Positions 36,115 to 46,977 of a stretch of 64,000 nt of DNA are shown piece after piece. The DNA lies in NCBI GenBank assembly GCA_936432065.2, contig OW386293.2:49363368-49427367 (forward strand), in the 5' to 3' direction. The DNA is from Rutpela maculata (lineage: Eukaryota > Arthropoda > Insecta > Coleoptera > Cerambycidae). Numbering within the stretch: the first letter of the stretch is position 1; each line of letters starts with the position of its first letter. The translations under genes and the position numbers were made by a program. Under the pieces are notes generated by a model, which worked only from the letters and a program-made list of their open reading frames with translations, did not search any database and was not told the origin of the DNA.

Positions 36115-36306
36115 ATGTCAGACACACTAAATAAAAATGAGCTAGATGTCTCGCTTAACAGTGCCAATGATGTATTCTTAGACGATGTGGTCAAAACTGA
36201 GGTATATTACTTGAAAGAATTCATAATTCAAAAAGACACTATAATACAAAATCAAATCGATATTATTATAACCTCTCTTGAACAACAAATTATTTTGTTT
36301 AATTAA
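36115..36306 (+). pseudogene. Possible ORF1 N-terminus of a LINE
   Basis: The 63-residue frame has a serine/asparagine- and acid-rich start and then YYLKEFIIQKDTIIQNQIDI, a short heptad-like stretch. LINE ORF1 proteins of insects often begin with 'YLKxxIxQKDxII-N' helices (recalled). It ends shortly before the poly-G run at 36355. Low certainty. Confidence 0.3.
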
Positions 36307-36354
36307 TGATAAGGTCGCTGTTAATTCGATACATTCTGGATTCTTGATTGTTTG

Positions 36355-36372
36355 CGGGGGGGGGGGGGGGGG
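36355..36372. repeat. Poly-G tract
   Basis: About 17 consecutive G, in the 3' UTR side (minus strand) of the LINE relic that flanks the gypsy element. Confidence 0.9.
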
Positions 36373-36471
36373 AGCTTACGCTCATGTGCACTCAGGCCTC
36401 ATATTGCCCCCGTAAGTGGTGGCATGTCTAACGAGCCTCTCATTTCCTCAAGCCAACCAACACTTATGATG
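36373..36471 (-). pseudogene. LINE 3' coding end beyond the gypsy insertion
   Basis: Minus frame IISVGWLEEMRGSLDMPPLT then a stop. It joins LLLKYI from the other side of the gypsy element (39093 onward), so the gypsy copy landed in the C-terminus of this LINE ORF. Confidence 0.55.
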
Positions 36472-36649
36472 TTATAGTGGTTGATATTATTTCTTTGTTA
36501 ACATTTTCTATAATTAAATAAAAATAAGACTTGATATACGTATATGTAATTAAGCTTTCTGATTATATCTTCTTTTTAACATTTCATTTGTTTTTCTTGA
36601 AAATCCCTGGTTACCGGAAATCTTAATCAAGAGTACGAAAACTGCCACA
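36472..36649 (-). repeat. Gypsy 3' LTR (178 bp)
   Basis: Pairs with 38862-39088. Shares the text from TTATAGTGGTTGATATTATT to GTAAACTGCCACA-like ends with few substitutions. Flanked on its outer side by GATG. Confidence 0.85.
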
Positions 36650-36676
36650 TTACTCCCCCGCTAATAAAAAGAAAGG

Positions 36677-38861
36677 TCAATCAGTTATTTCGTCGATGGC
36701 AAAACGAACTTTCTTAATAGGTGGTACAGTGACATCGCATTTGTCTGTCAGTAAATATGCTGGTTTAATTTTATCAACATTTACTGTGACGGTTTTAGTT
36801 CCTTTAACAAAAGTAACCAACTTATCTGTACGGGACAAAACTTTAAATGGTCCATCGTACAGAGGTGAGAAAGATTTTTTAAAACGTTCTTTCCGAACGA
36901 AAACAAAATTACAAGTCGAAATGTCTGAACTGATAAATGATTTGTAATTAACATGATGAAGAGATGGAATGAACGTTAAATTATCAAAAGAAGTACGTAA
37001 TTTAGTAATAAAATAAGGAATATCCGGACAAGTATATGGTTTAATAAAAAATTCACCTGGTAGTCTTAAAGTTTGACCAAAAATGAGTTCTACGGAGGAA
37101 CATTGCAAATCGTCTTTAGGGATTGTCCTGAGAGCTAATAGTATGATAGGAAGTTCATCTACCCAATGTGGTGTAGAAGGTTTAGCTCTCAGAGCAGTTT
37201 TAACACTTCAGTTAAATCTTTCTATCATTATGTTGCTACTGGGATGATATGATGTGGTTCGTATTCTATGAAATCCCAAAAATTTTGAAAATTCATTAAA
37301 GAGTTTAGATTCAAATTGGACTCCCTGATCCGTTGTCACTGTGACAGGGACACCGAATCGGCAAACATAATTCTGAAATAACATACGCGTTACAGTTTCT
37401 GCAGTAATATCTTGAAGTGGATAAGCTTCGAGCCATCTAGTGAAACGTTCGATCTCAGTAAGAATATAAGAACCACCTTTAGAAGGAGGTAATGGTCCTA
37501 TTAAATCTATATGTATGTGGTCGAAGCGTCCTTTAGGAATATCAAAGTTAGCTATCGGACTCTTGGTATGTCTTGTCACTTTATTAGTTTGCTAATACAA
37601 GTTTTTGCCCAGAGATTACAATCTGAAGTCATTTTGGGCCAAGCGCGGATTTATGTGGGTAATTACCCCGTTACCCTCCCCCCCCCCCCCCAAGATTCTG
37701 TAAATCACCAACTTTCGTTTTAAAATGTTATGATTTTTATTAATTTTGGGAAGAAAAAAAAAATTTTAACCCTCCCCCCCCAAGATTGTGTAAGCCAATA
37801 ACTTTCGTTTTAAAATTTTATTTTTTAATTTTGGGACGAAAAAATTTCTCCCCCCGCTCATCAAAAAAAATTTGGGACGAAAAAAATGTTTTTCGGATTT
37901 TTCCCCCCCCGCCCCCTCATCAAAAAATTTTGTGTTCAATGTTTACCCCCACCAAGCTCAAGGTCCAGATCCGCCCTTGTTTTGGGCCAAAAATAATTTT
38001 TAGAAACTAACGTTCTAGTCGCTTTGATACTAGGGTGAGATAAACCATGAAAAATATCAAAAATTGTCCGTCTATAAACGATTCGAATGTAAGGACGAAG
38101 TTTAGGGCGGGAAACGTCACAACAAATAAACTTGTCAGAATATGGAATTTTAATTTTCTTTAAAAGAAAGGTACTCTTTGTGTTTGATGAAGTATCTGAT
38201 AATAAAAATTTAAGGTCAGAATCATCTTCTTGAGCTCTGCTCAATAAATTTAAGTCAAAGTTAATATCAACTAGGTTAGACTTTTGGGTTACAATTGGAG
38301 AAATGCATTGTTGTAAAGAAGACGTATCATGCTCACGTGATAAGGTGTCGGCAACAATGTTATTTTTCCCTTTGATATGTCTGATTTCGCATGCAAATTG
38401 AGCAATGAATTCTAAATGTCTAATTTGCCTGGCAGTGGGAGATCTTTCAGTTTTAGTCAATAATGCTTTGACCAAAGGTTTATGGTCAATAAAGCAAATA
38501 AATGTGCGACCTTCAAGTAAAAACCAGAAATGTTTAATCGCTGTGAACAAAGAAAGAAGTTCTTTGTCATAGGCACTGTACTTCGTTTGTACTAAGGTAA
38601 GTTTTCGTGAGAAAAAGGCTAGTGGAGCAAGCACACCTTCGTCATCGCGCTGTTCAAGAACTGCCCCCATAGAGACATTTGAACAATCAACAGTCAGCGA
38701 TAAAAACGAGTTATCATCACAACGTGGATGAGCTAAAAAGGTTGCACCAGCTATAGCAGCTTTGGCTTTGGAAAAATTGTCAAGACAGTCGGTAGGCCAA
38801 TCATATATTATTTTAACTTTATCATGCAGTAAACTAGTATATAGAATCGGGGTCAACAAAA
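36677..38861 (-). pseudogene. Gypsy pol remnant: RNase H and integrase
   Basis: The frame 38859-37936 starts in the connection region, then shows RNase H: LTVDCSNVSMGAVLEQ, AFFSRKLTLVQTKYSAYDKE, IDHKPLVKAL and IKGKNNIVADTLSR. It reaches the integrase zinc region, HGLSHPSIKATRTLVSKNYF and WPK. After the MITE it resumes in frames 37579-37208 (FDHIHIDLIGPLP, TDQGVQFESKLFNEF, YHPSSNIMIERFN: the D, D and E of the catalytic triad) and 37108-36677 (integrase C-terminal part and tail). One stop separates the last two. Not functional because gag, protease and most of RT are missing. Confidence 0.85.
37640..37979. mobile_element. 340 bp MITE in gypsy integrase
   Basis: TIR CAAGCGCGGATTT and, inverted, CAAGGGCGGATCT. 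An exact 8 bp duplication TTTTGGGC flanks it (37632-37639 and 37980-37987). Removing it restores the integrase sequence FWPKM. The interior consists of two to three imperfect 100 bp tandem units, each with a C-run, CCAAGATT-TGTAA, AACTTTCGTTTTAAAAT and ATTTTGGGACGAAAAAA. An 8 bp duplication points to a hAT- or P-like transposase as the mover. Confidence 0.9.
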
Positions 38862-39088
38862 TTATAGTGGTTGATATTATTTCTTTATCAACATTTTCTA
38901 TGATTAAATAAAAATAAGACTTGATATACGTATATATAATTAAGCTTTCTGATTATATCTTCTTTTTAATATTTTATTTTTTTTAAAATATGTATATTCA
39001 AAAATGATATTATATTATCTTCTTTTTTGTTTTTCTTGAAAATCCCTGGTTACCGGAAATCTTATTCAAGAGTAAGTAAACTGCCACA
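38862..39088 (-). repeat. Gypsy 5' LTR (227 bp)
   Basis: Partner of 36472-36649, with about 45 extra AT-rich bases around 38985-39030. GATG follows at 39089-39092. Confidence 0.85.
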
Positions 39089-39092
39089 GATG

Positions 39093-39900
39093 TATTTGAG
39101 AAGAAGGCCAGGTGAGACGACACGTATTCTTGCCATAATGGGCCAGAAGTCCCCCAGCATGGATTCTCTTTTCGTTGAGAGACCAGGGCAGTGACAGAGC
39201 ATATGCTCGGAAGTCTCATCATCCAGATTACACCCTCTATACTTGGGGTTGTCTATAACTCCCAGTGTATGGAGGTGTTTGTTTAGTATGCAGTGTCCTG
39301 TTAGTAATCCTACATAGATGCGCAGATTACTCCTGGACATCTGGAGACAGCGTTTGCCTAGCTTACGACTGGGTGTGGCCAAAGCTGTTCTGCTATGTCT
39401 GCAGCTGCCCAGATCACTCCAACAGTCCCCGTGGCGTTTGAGTGTATAATTCTTTAGCAGGGAACTATGGACTAAATCTGAGAGCGCTGTTGTAGGTTCC
39501 AGAGCATGCAGGGTGCTCTAAGATCCCTTGCGGGCTAAAGCATACACTTCTTCCATCGTGTTCTTTCACCCAACGGAGCTGGACACTATTGTTTTGCGCG
39601 AGCACATCTGGGGCCTTTCTAATTTCAAAAACTATTCCACAGCCTGTCCTTCAGTTATTTAGGGCAAGCAGGGCTGCTCTGCTGTCCGTTGATATGCGCA
39701 CCCTTTTACCGCTGATATTTGCCTTCGTGGTTTCTATTATTACAACTTGCAGAATCCCTATTAGTTCGGCCTGAAAAATAGTAGCATATGTGCCTAGCGG
39801 TATTATCGAGTGTGTGATCCACAGTTCATTTTTGAACCATCGGCGTAGATTGATAATTCCGGTTCGTCATTATAGTCTATGGTCCCACTGCAGAAAATAC
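39093..39900 (-). pseudogene. RNase H-bearing LINE, 3' coding part (I group)
   Basis: Minus frames give RNase H blocks (ELSIYADGS, PLGTYATIFQAELIGILQVV, RVRISTDSRAALLALNN, VQLRWVKEHDG). The tail frame 39382-39062 then gives LTGHCILNKHLHTLGVIDNP, GCNLDDETSEHMLCHCPGL and the C-terminal helix, broken by the gypsy insertion at 39092. The D/E pattern of RNase H and the tail finger match 33958-34509. Several frame changes show that it is inactive. Confidence 0.75.
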
Positions 39901-41395
39901 ACTAACGTTATTTAATATCGCAATCATAATAAATCGTCGGAGAAGGCGTGGGGCAAGCATATCGCATAGGCCGCTAAGCTCCAAGTGTAATAAAAATCAA
40001 AGGTAAAAATTTTCACCTCTCCCTCGGAGTCATTTTTTGGTGCCAATGACGAATTACGATTCAGAATGTGCCAAAAACTCCAAAACTACTTTTGGCGACA
40101 TTTTTCACGGAGGCGTTTTTTTTCAGATTTCCGGTATTTAAAAAAAAATGCACTTTGCATATGTGCTTCCTTGGATTCATTTTACGCTCTAAACTGGTGG
40201 AAAATGTTTTATGGGTACTCTGTAAACATGAAACATGTTTGGCGATATTTTTTTTGGGGGGCTTTAAATTGTTATGTGCAAAAATGTGAGGGGCGATTTA
40301 AGAGGAAAACACCGATTTCTTCAAAACCGCATATCTCTTGAACCAAAAGTCAAAAAAAGATTTTTTTTCTCTCAAAATGTTCGTACGACTCTCAGTAACT
40401 TATTTTTTATATTTACATTTTTTTAGATTTTTACATCGGTGAAAAGTGCAGAATAGGGGGTGGAAAAGCCGATAGTTTTCTATTATATTTCAAGACATGC
40501 TCTTTAAGAATTATTATTTTGATGCTGAATTTATGTGAAAGAAATTATTTATTTCATTAACCCCCCCCCTGCTAAAATAAATACATTTTTTTTTATTATG
40601 AACACATTTACTTTATTAATTCGAAATAAATAAATTTAATCTTAATTATTTTGCACTTTTCACCCCCGTGAGATCAAATTAATGAAATAATACATACACG
40701 AGCAATACCTCAAGAATTTTTTTCGAAAAAACGTTGAAAAATATAGCCGTGACGATGGGGCACCCCCCATCGTTCGGTATTCGGGGGTTGTTGGGAAATG
40801 TGAGGGTATTTTTTAGGGATGCTGTAGGGTAAAATTGAGATAATTGGTGTACGAGCAACAAGCTAAGAATACGCACAAAATGTCCAATTAACAAATGAAT
40901 AATTTTCTTTCGTTATAAAGCTCTCGGGGTGGGGGTGGTAAATAAGATTTCAAATTTATTTTTTCATCAAATCAAGTTATTTAAGCTTGATAAAAAAAAA
41001 ACGAAAAATTTATTTTTCTCGAAATACTCACGCGGAAACGTTGGGTGAATGAAGAGGTGAATTTAAGGTAGGGGGGTAGGGTATGGGGTAAATGCACCGG
41101 GCAAAAAATGTCGCCAACCGAAAAAGAAGGCCGAATTTATTGGAGGGTGTGATTTTCATGGCGTATGTTGGAACTTTTCATTGAATCGAAAATGAAATCA
41201 TAAAATAGTGCTATAACCTCTCAGTGCTGCAATCACGCGAGCACTGTAATGAGACATTTCCACCCGCATATTCTATTTCACTTCATAACATACGTCAATG
41301 GTAGTCAACGAAACCTCGTTTTTTGAGACCATTGCACCAATCAAATGTCAGTATTAGTGATAAAACAGCTAAATCAGTTGTTGACAGCACTGACA
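39901..41395. other. No gene recognised
   Basis: Contains C- and G-runs (40560, 40930, 41070) in AT-rich sequence and the paired words GGCGACATTTTTCACGG (40095) and AAAAATGTCGCCAACCG (41106). This may be a decayed TIR element of about 1 kb. The frames at 40066-40341 are the same DNA in two phases, and neither looks protein-like. Confidence 0.3.
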
Positions 41396-42619
41396 GAATG
41401 TAGAAGAACTTACTATTCTGCGTTTGAGTGACGCGAAATTTACCAATGGTGCCAGTCGCGTTCTCACCTTGTTCTTCCACTCCCAGGCGGGTTCGAGATA
41501 AGATACAACTCGATAGAATAAGTAATAGGCCAAGGCTGCACTACCTTACATCATTAACGACGCTCTCTCTTTCGATAATAATTGATTTTTCTCTCTGACA
41601 GGATTTTATTCTGACGGGATTTTACTTATTTACCTACGTTAATGGATTTTATGCCTAAAGATTTCTGATTTGTTTCATAAAAAAATCCCTATCGAGCTCA
41701 CGTAAAGTAAGCAGAATATTGAGCTTCAAACTTGTGGAGCATTGAGACGTCCAATTAACTCAATATCCGGTTCTTCGAATGAAAACACTCAATAGATTAG
41801 ACTTACAACAAGTCATATTATCAACAAAATGCAAAAAGTTCAAAGAATATTATGTATTTACTAGGTTTAAAATAAGTACACCAAAATTGTGCAATATCCT
41901 ATCCAATAAATTATATAATTTGAAAGAATTGCCTCCCCAATTAAGGCAAGGTAAATTTTACCATACAAATGAGAGCATGTGCTAACAATTGATTTGGTAG
42001 AAAAGATTCATGTAACTTCCCCATAATTTATTACAAGCATTTAAGTTTATAATTGTGGCCGACTAAAAATAACATAAAAATATTTTACTTAAAAAGTTTC
42101 GGTTCGCTTATGATTTAGGTTTAAAGCTCTCATTTGTGATTATATCATTCATAAGAATGGAGTTCAAAGGTGCATTCAACACGTGAGTTAATCAACTTTC
42201 GGTCAGTCTCACGACTTACTGGTCCCCATGCAGGTTCAAATAAGGGAATTTGACACGCCTTCGAGAGACTTTTTGGCAAAATGGATTTTTCTTTTTTATG
42301 CAGAGATTTTCTCTATAACTTCATCATTTGGCTTTCCTACTGTAGCTTTCTATTGATCATCCAACGTACTCGTCCAAATCACGAGCCGCTGGGTGAATCC
42401 AAATTTGTTTTATGTGAGAAACCGGCCTTGTCCATTTTTACTATTTTTTGCTAATATTTGCTAATAGACGCTACGCGAGTGCGCCACATTTGACGGTTTC
42501 GCATTTTTTGGTACATCGCATCGTTAAAATTTTATATTCATTCTTTTGAATGATACACATAATGACGGTACCTTTATTTCCATTGTCTTTTATGGAGAAA
42601 TTAAAAAGTTAAAAATATT

Positions 42620-43684
42620 GATAACGGCTAACGGGTATAGACCAAAAGGAGCAAGGAAAAAAACTTTTTTAAATAGTCGACGTTTCGTCAAAATTTATTG
42701 ACATCCTCAGGACTCTACAATTGAACATATTGATGTAGTTATTTATGGACAATATCATATTATTATTATTAATAATAATATATAACGATTAATTAAACAA
42801 ACCAAATAAATATAAGCTCATACCGTGCGTGTAGCGGAGCGCTAGGCACAGGGAGTAACATTACAACGTCGCGCGTGCCAGCTGGCTGAAATGAAATAAC
42901 AGAGCTGGGATGCTCCGCCCGACGGAGGAATTTACGGCAGCTGTGTTGTCAGATCTCTCGCACTACGTGAATGTACATGCATAATGGGAAATTACACGCA
43001 CGGTATATACTTTTTCTATTAGTTCTTATTTTATACTAAAAATTTTTTTTTATATACTTATAACAAGAGAATGTACTAAGTTAAAAAAGTGATGTTGGAA
43101 AGTAAAAATGAAGTAAATTATTGTGTAAAATTATTAGGTTTAAAAACTTTAATTATCTAATGAAATTAAACTAATGAAAAAATTTTTTTATTAACTTACA
43201 TTTACATGAGTTTTCCTGTGTTAAATTGAATTTTAAAAACAGGAAAACTCATCTAAATGTAAGTTAATAAAAAAAATTTTTCATTAGTTTAATTTCATTA
43301 GATAATTAAAGTTTTTAAACCTAATAATTTTACACAATAATTTACTTCATTTTTACTTTCCAACATCACTTTTTTAACTTAGTACATTCCCTTGTTATAA
43401 GTATATATATAAAAAAAAAATTTTTAGTATAAAATAAGAACTAATAGAAAAAGTATAAGCTTTTATTTATTTGGTTTGTTTAATTAATTGTTATATATTT
43501 TATTCAGTGATAAACAATCACAACTTTTTTTTAATAATAATATGATATTGCCCATAAATAACTACATCAATATGTTCAATTGTAGAGTCCTGAGGATGTC
43601 AATAAATTTTGACGAAACATCGACTATTTAAAAAAGTTTTTTTTCCTTACACCTTCTGGTCTATACCCGTTAGCCGTTTTCAAC
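42620..43684. mobile_element. Fold-back element with long arms, itself interrupted
   Basis: The arms begin ATAACGGCTAACGGGTATAG and end with its inverse. They extend inward to a 19-base loop at 43220-43238 (TTTTCCTGT...ACAGGAAAA), so the arms are about 420-450 bp without the MITE that interrupts the left one. The tail beyond 43684 (about 40 bp ending in A-rich sequence before the duplication) is not part of the palindrome. A sequence resembling a hammerhead-ribozyme core lies in each arm (see findings). No coding frame. Confidence 0.85.
42821..43005. mobile_element. 185 bp MITE with perfect 13 bp TIR
   Basis: TACCGTGCGTGTA at the left and its exact inverse at the right. The opposite fold-back arm lacks this segment (it reads straight through AAGCTTATACTTTTT), so it is a later insertion. 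The interior is GC-richer than its surroundings. The flanks CA and TA suggest a decayed TA duplication. Confidence 0.9.
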
Positions 43685-44174
43685 ATTGAAGCACAGACCA
43701 TCAACCACTAATAAAAAATTAAAAATATTTTCAAAGTACTTCGTAAAAGTATATTGTTTCTTTTTCCATGACCCACAATCTACTTTCACTCTCATGGTCT
43801 GGACCAAAACATATTTTCCTAAGTGAAAATTCGGTGTTTCTTCGAATTTCCACCTGGTTGTGCCTTACGTCTTAACGAACGTATATAAGTCTTTTTGTGA
43901 TAGGTTTCGACTCTGATGCCTTCCAAACTTATATATTATGCTCAAAAATATCTTTAAATGAATTTTTTCCTAAGTCGAATGCTCATTTTGCCTTCGACTT
44001 CGATTTTGAGAGGTTCTATAACAAGAACACCAACATGAACTATAGCGTTGACAAATAGTGCATACATTTTATCACTTTAAAATGCGTTGAACCCATTGGC
44101 AAATATCACCTTTTATTTCGTGAAATATTCTTCCCAAATATCACTTTTATATATAATTTTTTTTTCGAGCTATA

Positions 44175-44700
44175 TTGCCCAATCAATCAATCAATCAAAA
44201 CAAATTTATTAAAAGATACTTGTACAGTAATGCGCCTGACGGGATCCCGGTCAGGAGTGACCCACGCAACCACGGCGTCTAGCGTAATTGGGGTGGAGTG
44301 GTTAGGTTAGCGCTCCTGTTTAACGATTAAAACTTAAAGCTAACAATTTATTTTGACAATATCAAGAAGTGATTTGAAATATTAAGGCTAATTTTAAAAG
44401 TAAAAACAAACTTAAAGTTAGGCATATAGTGTTTTGGGTCGCGGCACTCGCGCACTGCGCACTTTTTCAGTTCTGGTTGCTGGTACGTCCTTCGTCTGAT
44501 GGTTAGACAGCCTCCGGAAAGGTAGGGTGGAAGGAAAGTTCTGATTTAAAATGTTTGGATTTTCAAAAGGTTATTGGTCGAGAGGGGATTTTGAAAAGGG
44601 AGGCAAAAAAGGACAAAAGAACAAAAATTAACAGAAATACCAAAAAGGAGACGAATAGAGGGAATGGAAAGGGGTTTGAGGGTAAAGGGCGATGAAAAGT
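44175..44700 (-). repeat. LINE 3' end with (TGAT)n tail
   Basis: On the minus strand the sequence ends AATAAATTTGTTTTGATTGA with repeated TGATTGAT (44181-44199), the form of a LINE 3' UTR with a short microsatellite tail. The body, about 44220-44500, is GC-richer (GACGGGATCCCGGTCAGGAG) and contains no recognised coding motif. Confidence 0.5.
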
Positions 44701-45110
44701 AATATAATCATTTAAATTGGACAGTTTAAAAGTAAACATCTTGTATTTCTGCTTGCATGATTCTTAAAAAAACATTATTTAGCGTACTTAGCGATAACTT
44801 TCAACGAAACCATTCGTTGTTTTCATATACTATTAATCCAAGTCTGATTACGTCAGTATATCAACAAGAAGTTTCCCCTTGAATCAATATGAAAAGAACG
44901 AATGGTTTCTTTGACAGTTATCTGCTAAATACTCAAAATAAGGTTTTTTGGATATATAATAGTTTATTTAAAAAAATTTTTTCGAACAAGGAAATGTCAA
45001 ATTACATTTATATTACTAGACAACCGCTAGGACAAAATTTCACCGATAAAATTCTAAGCGCTAGCGATACATGCAACAATCCCATCTCTGTCAAATTCTA
45101 CATACACTAG

Positions 45111-46606
45111 TAGCCAGGGAGGTCGCGATAATATATACAAAGCTAGATTTTCCCATGATAATTTAGACAGTATCAATGATAAAGGTGCAATTCTACCAAT
45201 CTATAAGTTCTGCAAAAATTAGTAAAAAATTATTTAACACGTTGCAAAAAACGATATCGATTTTCTGAAATGTCACAAAATGCTACTTTTGATTCGTTCA
45301 TGTTGAGCCGAATTTTCGAATTTTGCCCTGCAATTTACGATCACGTTTTTCTGGAAGACTTTCTCTTTACGTCGCAACATCGTACGTCCATCCCAATGGT
45401 GTTTTTCGAAAAATATGAACGTGTCAAGATTGCGTCTTTTTGCAATTTTTTCGGCGCCGAATGCAATATGATTTTTAATCGAAATAGTGCATAAACTGCT
45501 TGTAGACAGAAAATCAGCTTTATAGATTAATGTTCCGCGGCGGAAAATGCAAAACTTACTCCACGCACCGCAATAGCCCGGAGCGCATATTCGGTTATAA
45601 GTCTTGTCTTTTATGTTAGAGAAAAGATAAAAAAAGTGTCGGAAAGCTCAATCAATTCTCTTTACATAAGCTGTCTACAAATTCTTCGAAAAAACGATAA
45701 TTATCGAGATATTCGGGGACATGTAGGAAATTACACGTTTTCCAGTAGAGTGTATGTAAATCTTAAAAAAATAATTTTCCTCAGAAACCTTTGTTTCGAA
45801 GGGCCAAGATTAACAGAGCGTCAAAGTAGTACATGATCTTAAGTGAACATCATGTATGAGATCGATTTCAGTTAATTACCGATTAATTACGGTGACAAAA
45901 TGAAGAAATTTTACCGTGCCCTCTAATTCCTTCATTTTTGTCGGAATTCAAAAAATAAAAGTTTTAGCAAAATTAATTCTATTTAAATTAGCTATAGTAG
46001 TCTTTTGGCGTAGGAAACAATATTAAAAAGTTGCCAACTGCAGAAACTCAAAATTTGAGATTTTTTGCAGTACATGACCGACATTTCAGTAGGTATCTCC
46101 GAAACGAAAAAAAAATCAAAATTCTAATGGTAGCAAAAAGATTCGTAGTGGAAAATACTCGTTTGACCTCATTTTTTATTTCGAGCTAACTCCGACTGTT
46201 TTGGAGATATCTGCGAAAAATAGCCAAAAGCAGCTTGCATTTCGGCGCCGAAAAAATTGCAAAAACATGCAATTTTGACACGTTCATATTTTTAGAAAAA
46301 CACCATTGGGACGGCCGTACGATGTCGCAACGTATAGAGGAAGTCTTCCAGATAAAACTGATCGTAAATTGCACGGTGAAATTCGAAAATTCGGCTCGGC
46401 ACGAACGAATCAAAAGTGACATTTTGTGACATTTTAGAAAATCGATATCTCTTTTTGCGACATTATTTGATTTTTACTTATTTTTGCAGGACTTATAGAT
46501 TGGTAGAATTGTACCTTCATCATTGATACTGCCTAAGCTATCATGGGAAAAAAAATCTAACTTTATACAAATGATTTCACGAAAACTTTTGCTACCTCTC
46601 TGGCTA
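45111..46606. mobile_element. 1.5 kb fold-back with arms of about 390 bp
   Basis: Ends TAGCCAGGGAGGT and, inverted, TAGCCAGAGAGGT. Arms 45111-45490 and about 46230-46606 share GATTTTCTGAAATGTCACAA and TTTTTCGGCGCCGAA. Compatible with a TA duplication. The middle (45490-46230) has no recognised gene. A related piece of the arm is present at 49345-49540. Confidence 0.8.
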
Positions 46607-46744
46607 TATGATCGTATTTAGAATGTTCGTCAGCAAAAAACAAACAGTTTTTTCACGAAAAAATATTTATTCACAATCATACAAAAATAATCAAATTGTC
46701 TTACATGTCAAAAGTTGGAAAGTATGACATTTCTATTTCATTCG

Positions 46745-46977
46745 ACAATTATTAGGAAGTTTCCTATTTTAGAAATATCATGTACATTCAACCTCATTTA
46801 GTAGTCTTTCAGATAACTAGTCAAACAAAAAAAAATTATCTCGATATCTGAAAAACTCACGAACTTATTTAATTTCTTATTTGAATACTTCGCCTCGGTT
46901 GAAGTCCACCGTGACGTCACAATACATAACGCGTTGACTTGCCAAGCCGGCGGCCCGCCGTATGTTCCCTTTATTTA
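46745..46977. repeat. Dispersed repeat arm hosting the next element
   Basis: Reverse complement of 12055-12290. It ends CCCTTTATTTA at the insertion point of the 46978-49326 element and continues after it as TTAGTGTATGTGCTCG. Confidence 0.75.

Larger units (their letters stand above)
36472..39088 (-). mobile_element. Internally deleted Ty3/gypsy element with both LTRs
   Basis: LTRs lie at 36472-36649 and 38862-39088 (read on the minus strand TGTGGCAG...CCACTATAA). The right one carries an extra 45-50 bases. A GATG duplication flanks the element (36468-36471, 39089-39092). A G-rich polypurine stretch (GCGGGGGAG) precedes the 3' LTR. Internally only the end of RT, RNase H and integrase remain: the 5' LTR abuts the pol frame directly, so primer site, gag, protease and most of RT are deleted. 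A 340 bp MITE interrupts integrase. Confidence 0.85.
41396..44030. mobile_element. TIR element family X, copy 2, split by a fold-back
   Basis: Begins TGTAGAAGAAC and ends near GTTCTATAACA, as copy 1 (9815-11768). Shared internal landmarks are CCCAGGCGGGTTCGAGATAA (41486) and CCTAAGTGAAAATTCGGTGT (43818). At 42609-42619 and about 43724-43734 the text TTAAAAATATT occurs on both sides of the inserted fold-back, consistent with an 11 bp target duplication. Confidence 0.7.

Noticed and set aside
40066..40341. Two overlapping frames as a small gene
   Set aside because: Two phases of the same sequence, neither with recognisable domains.
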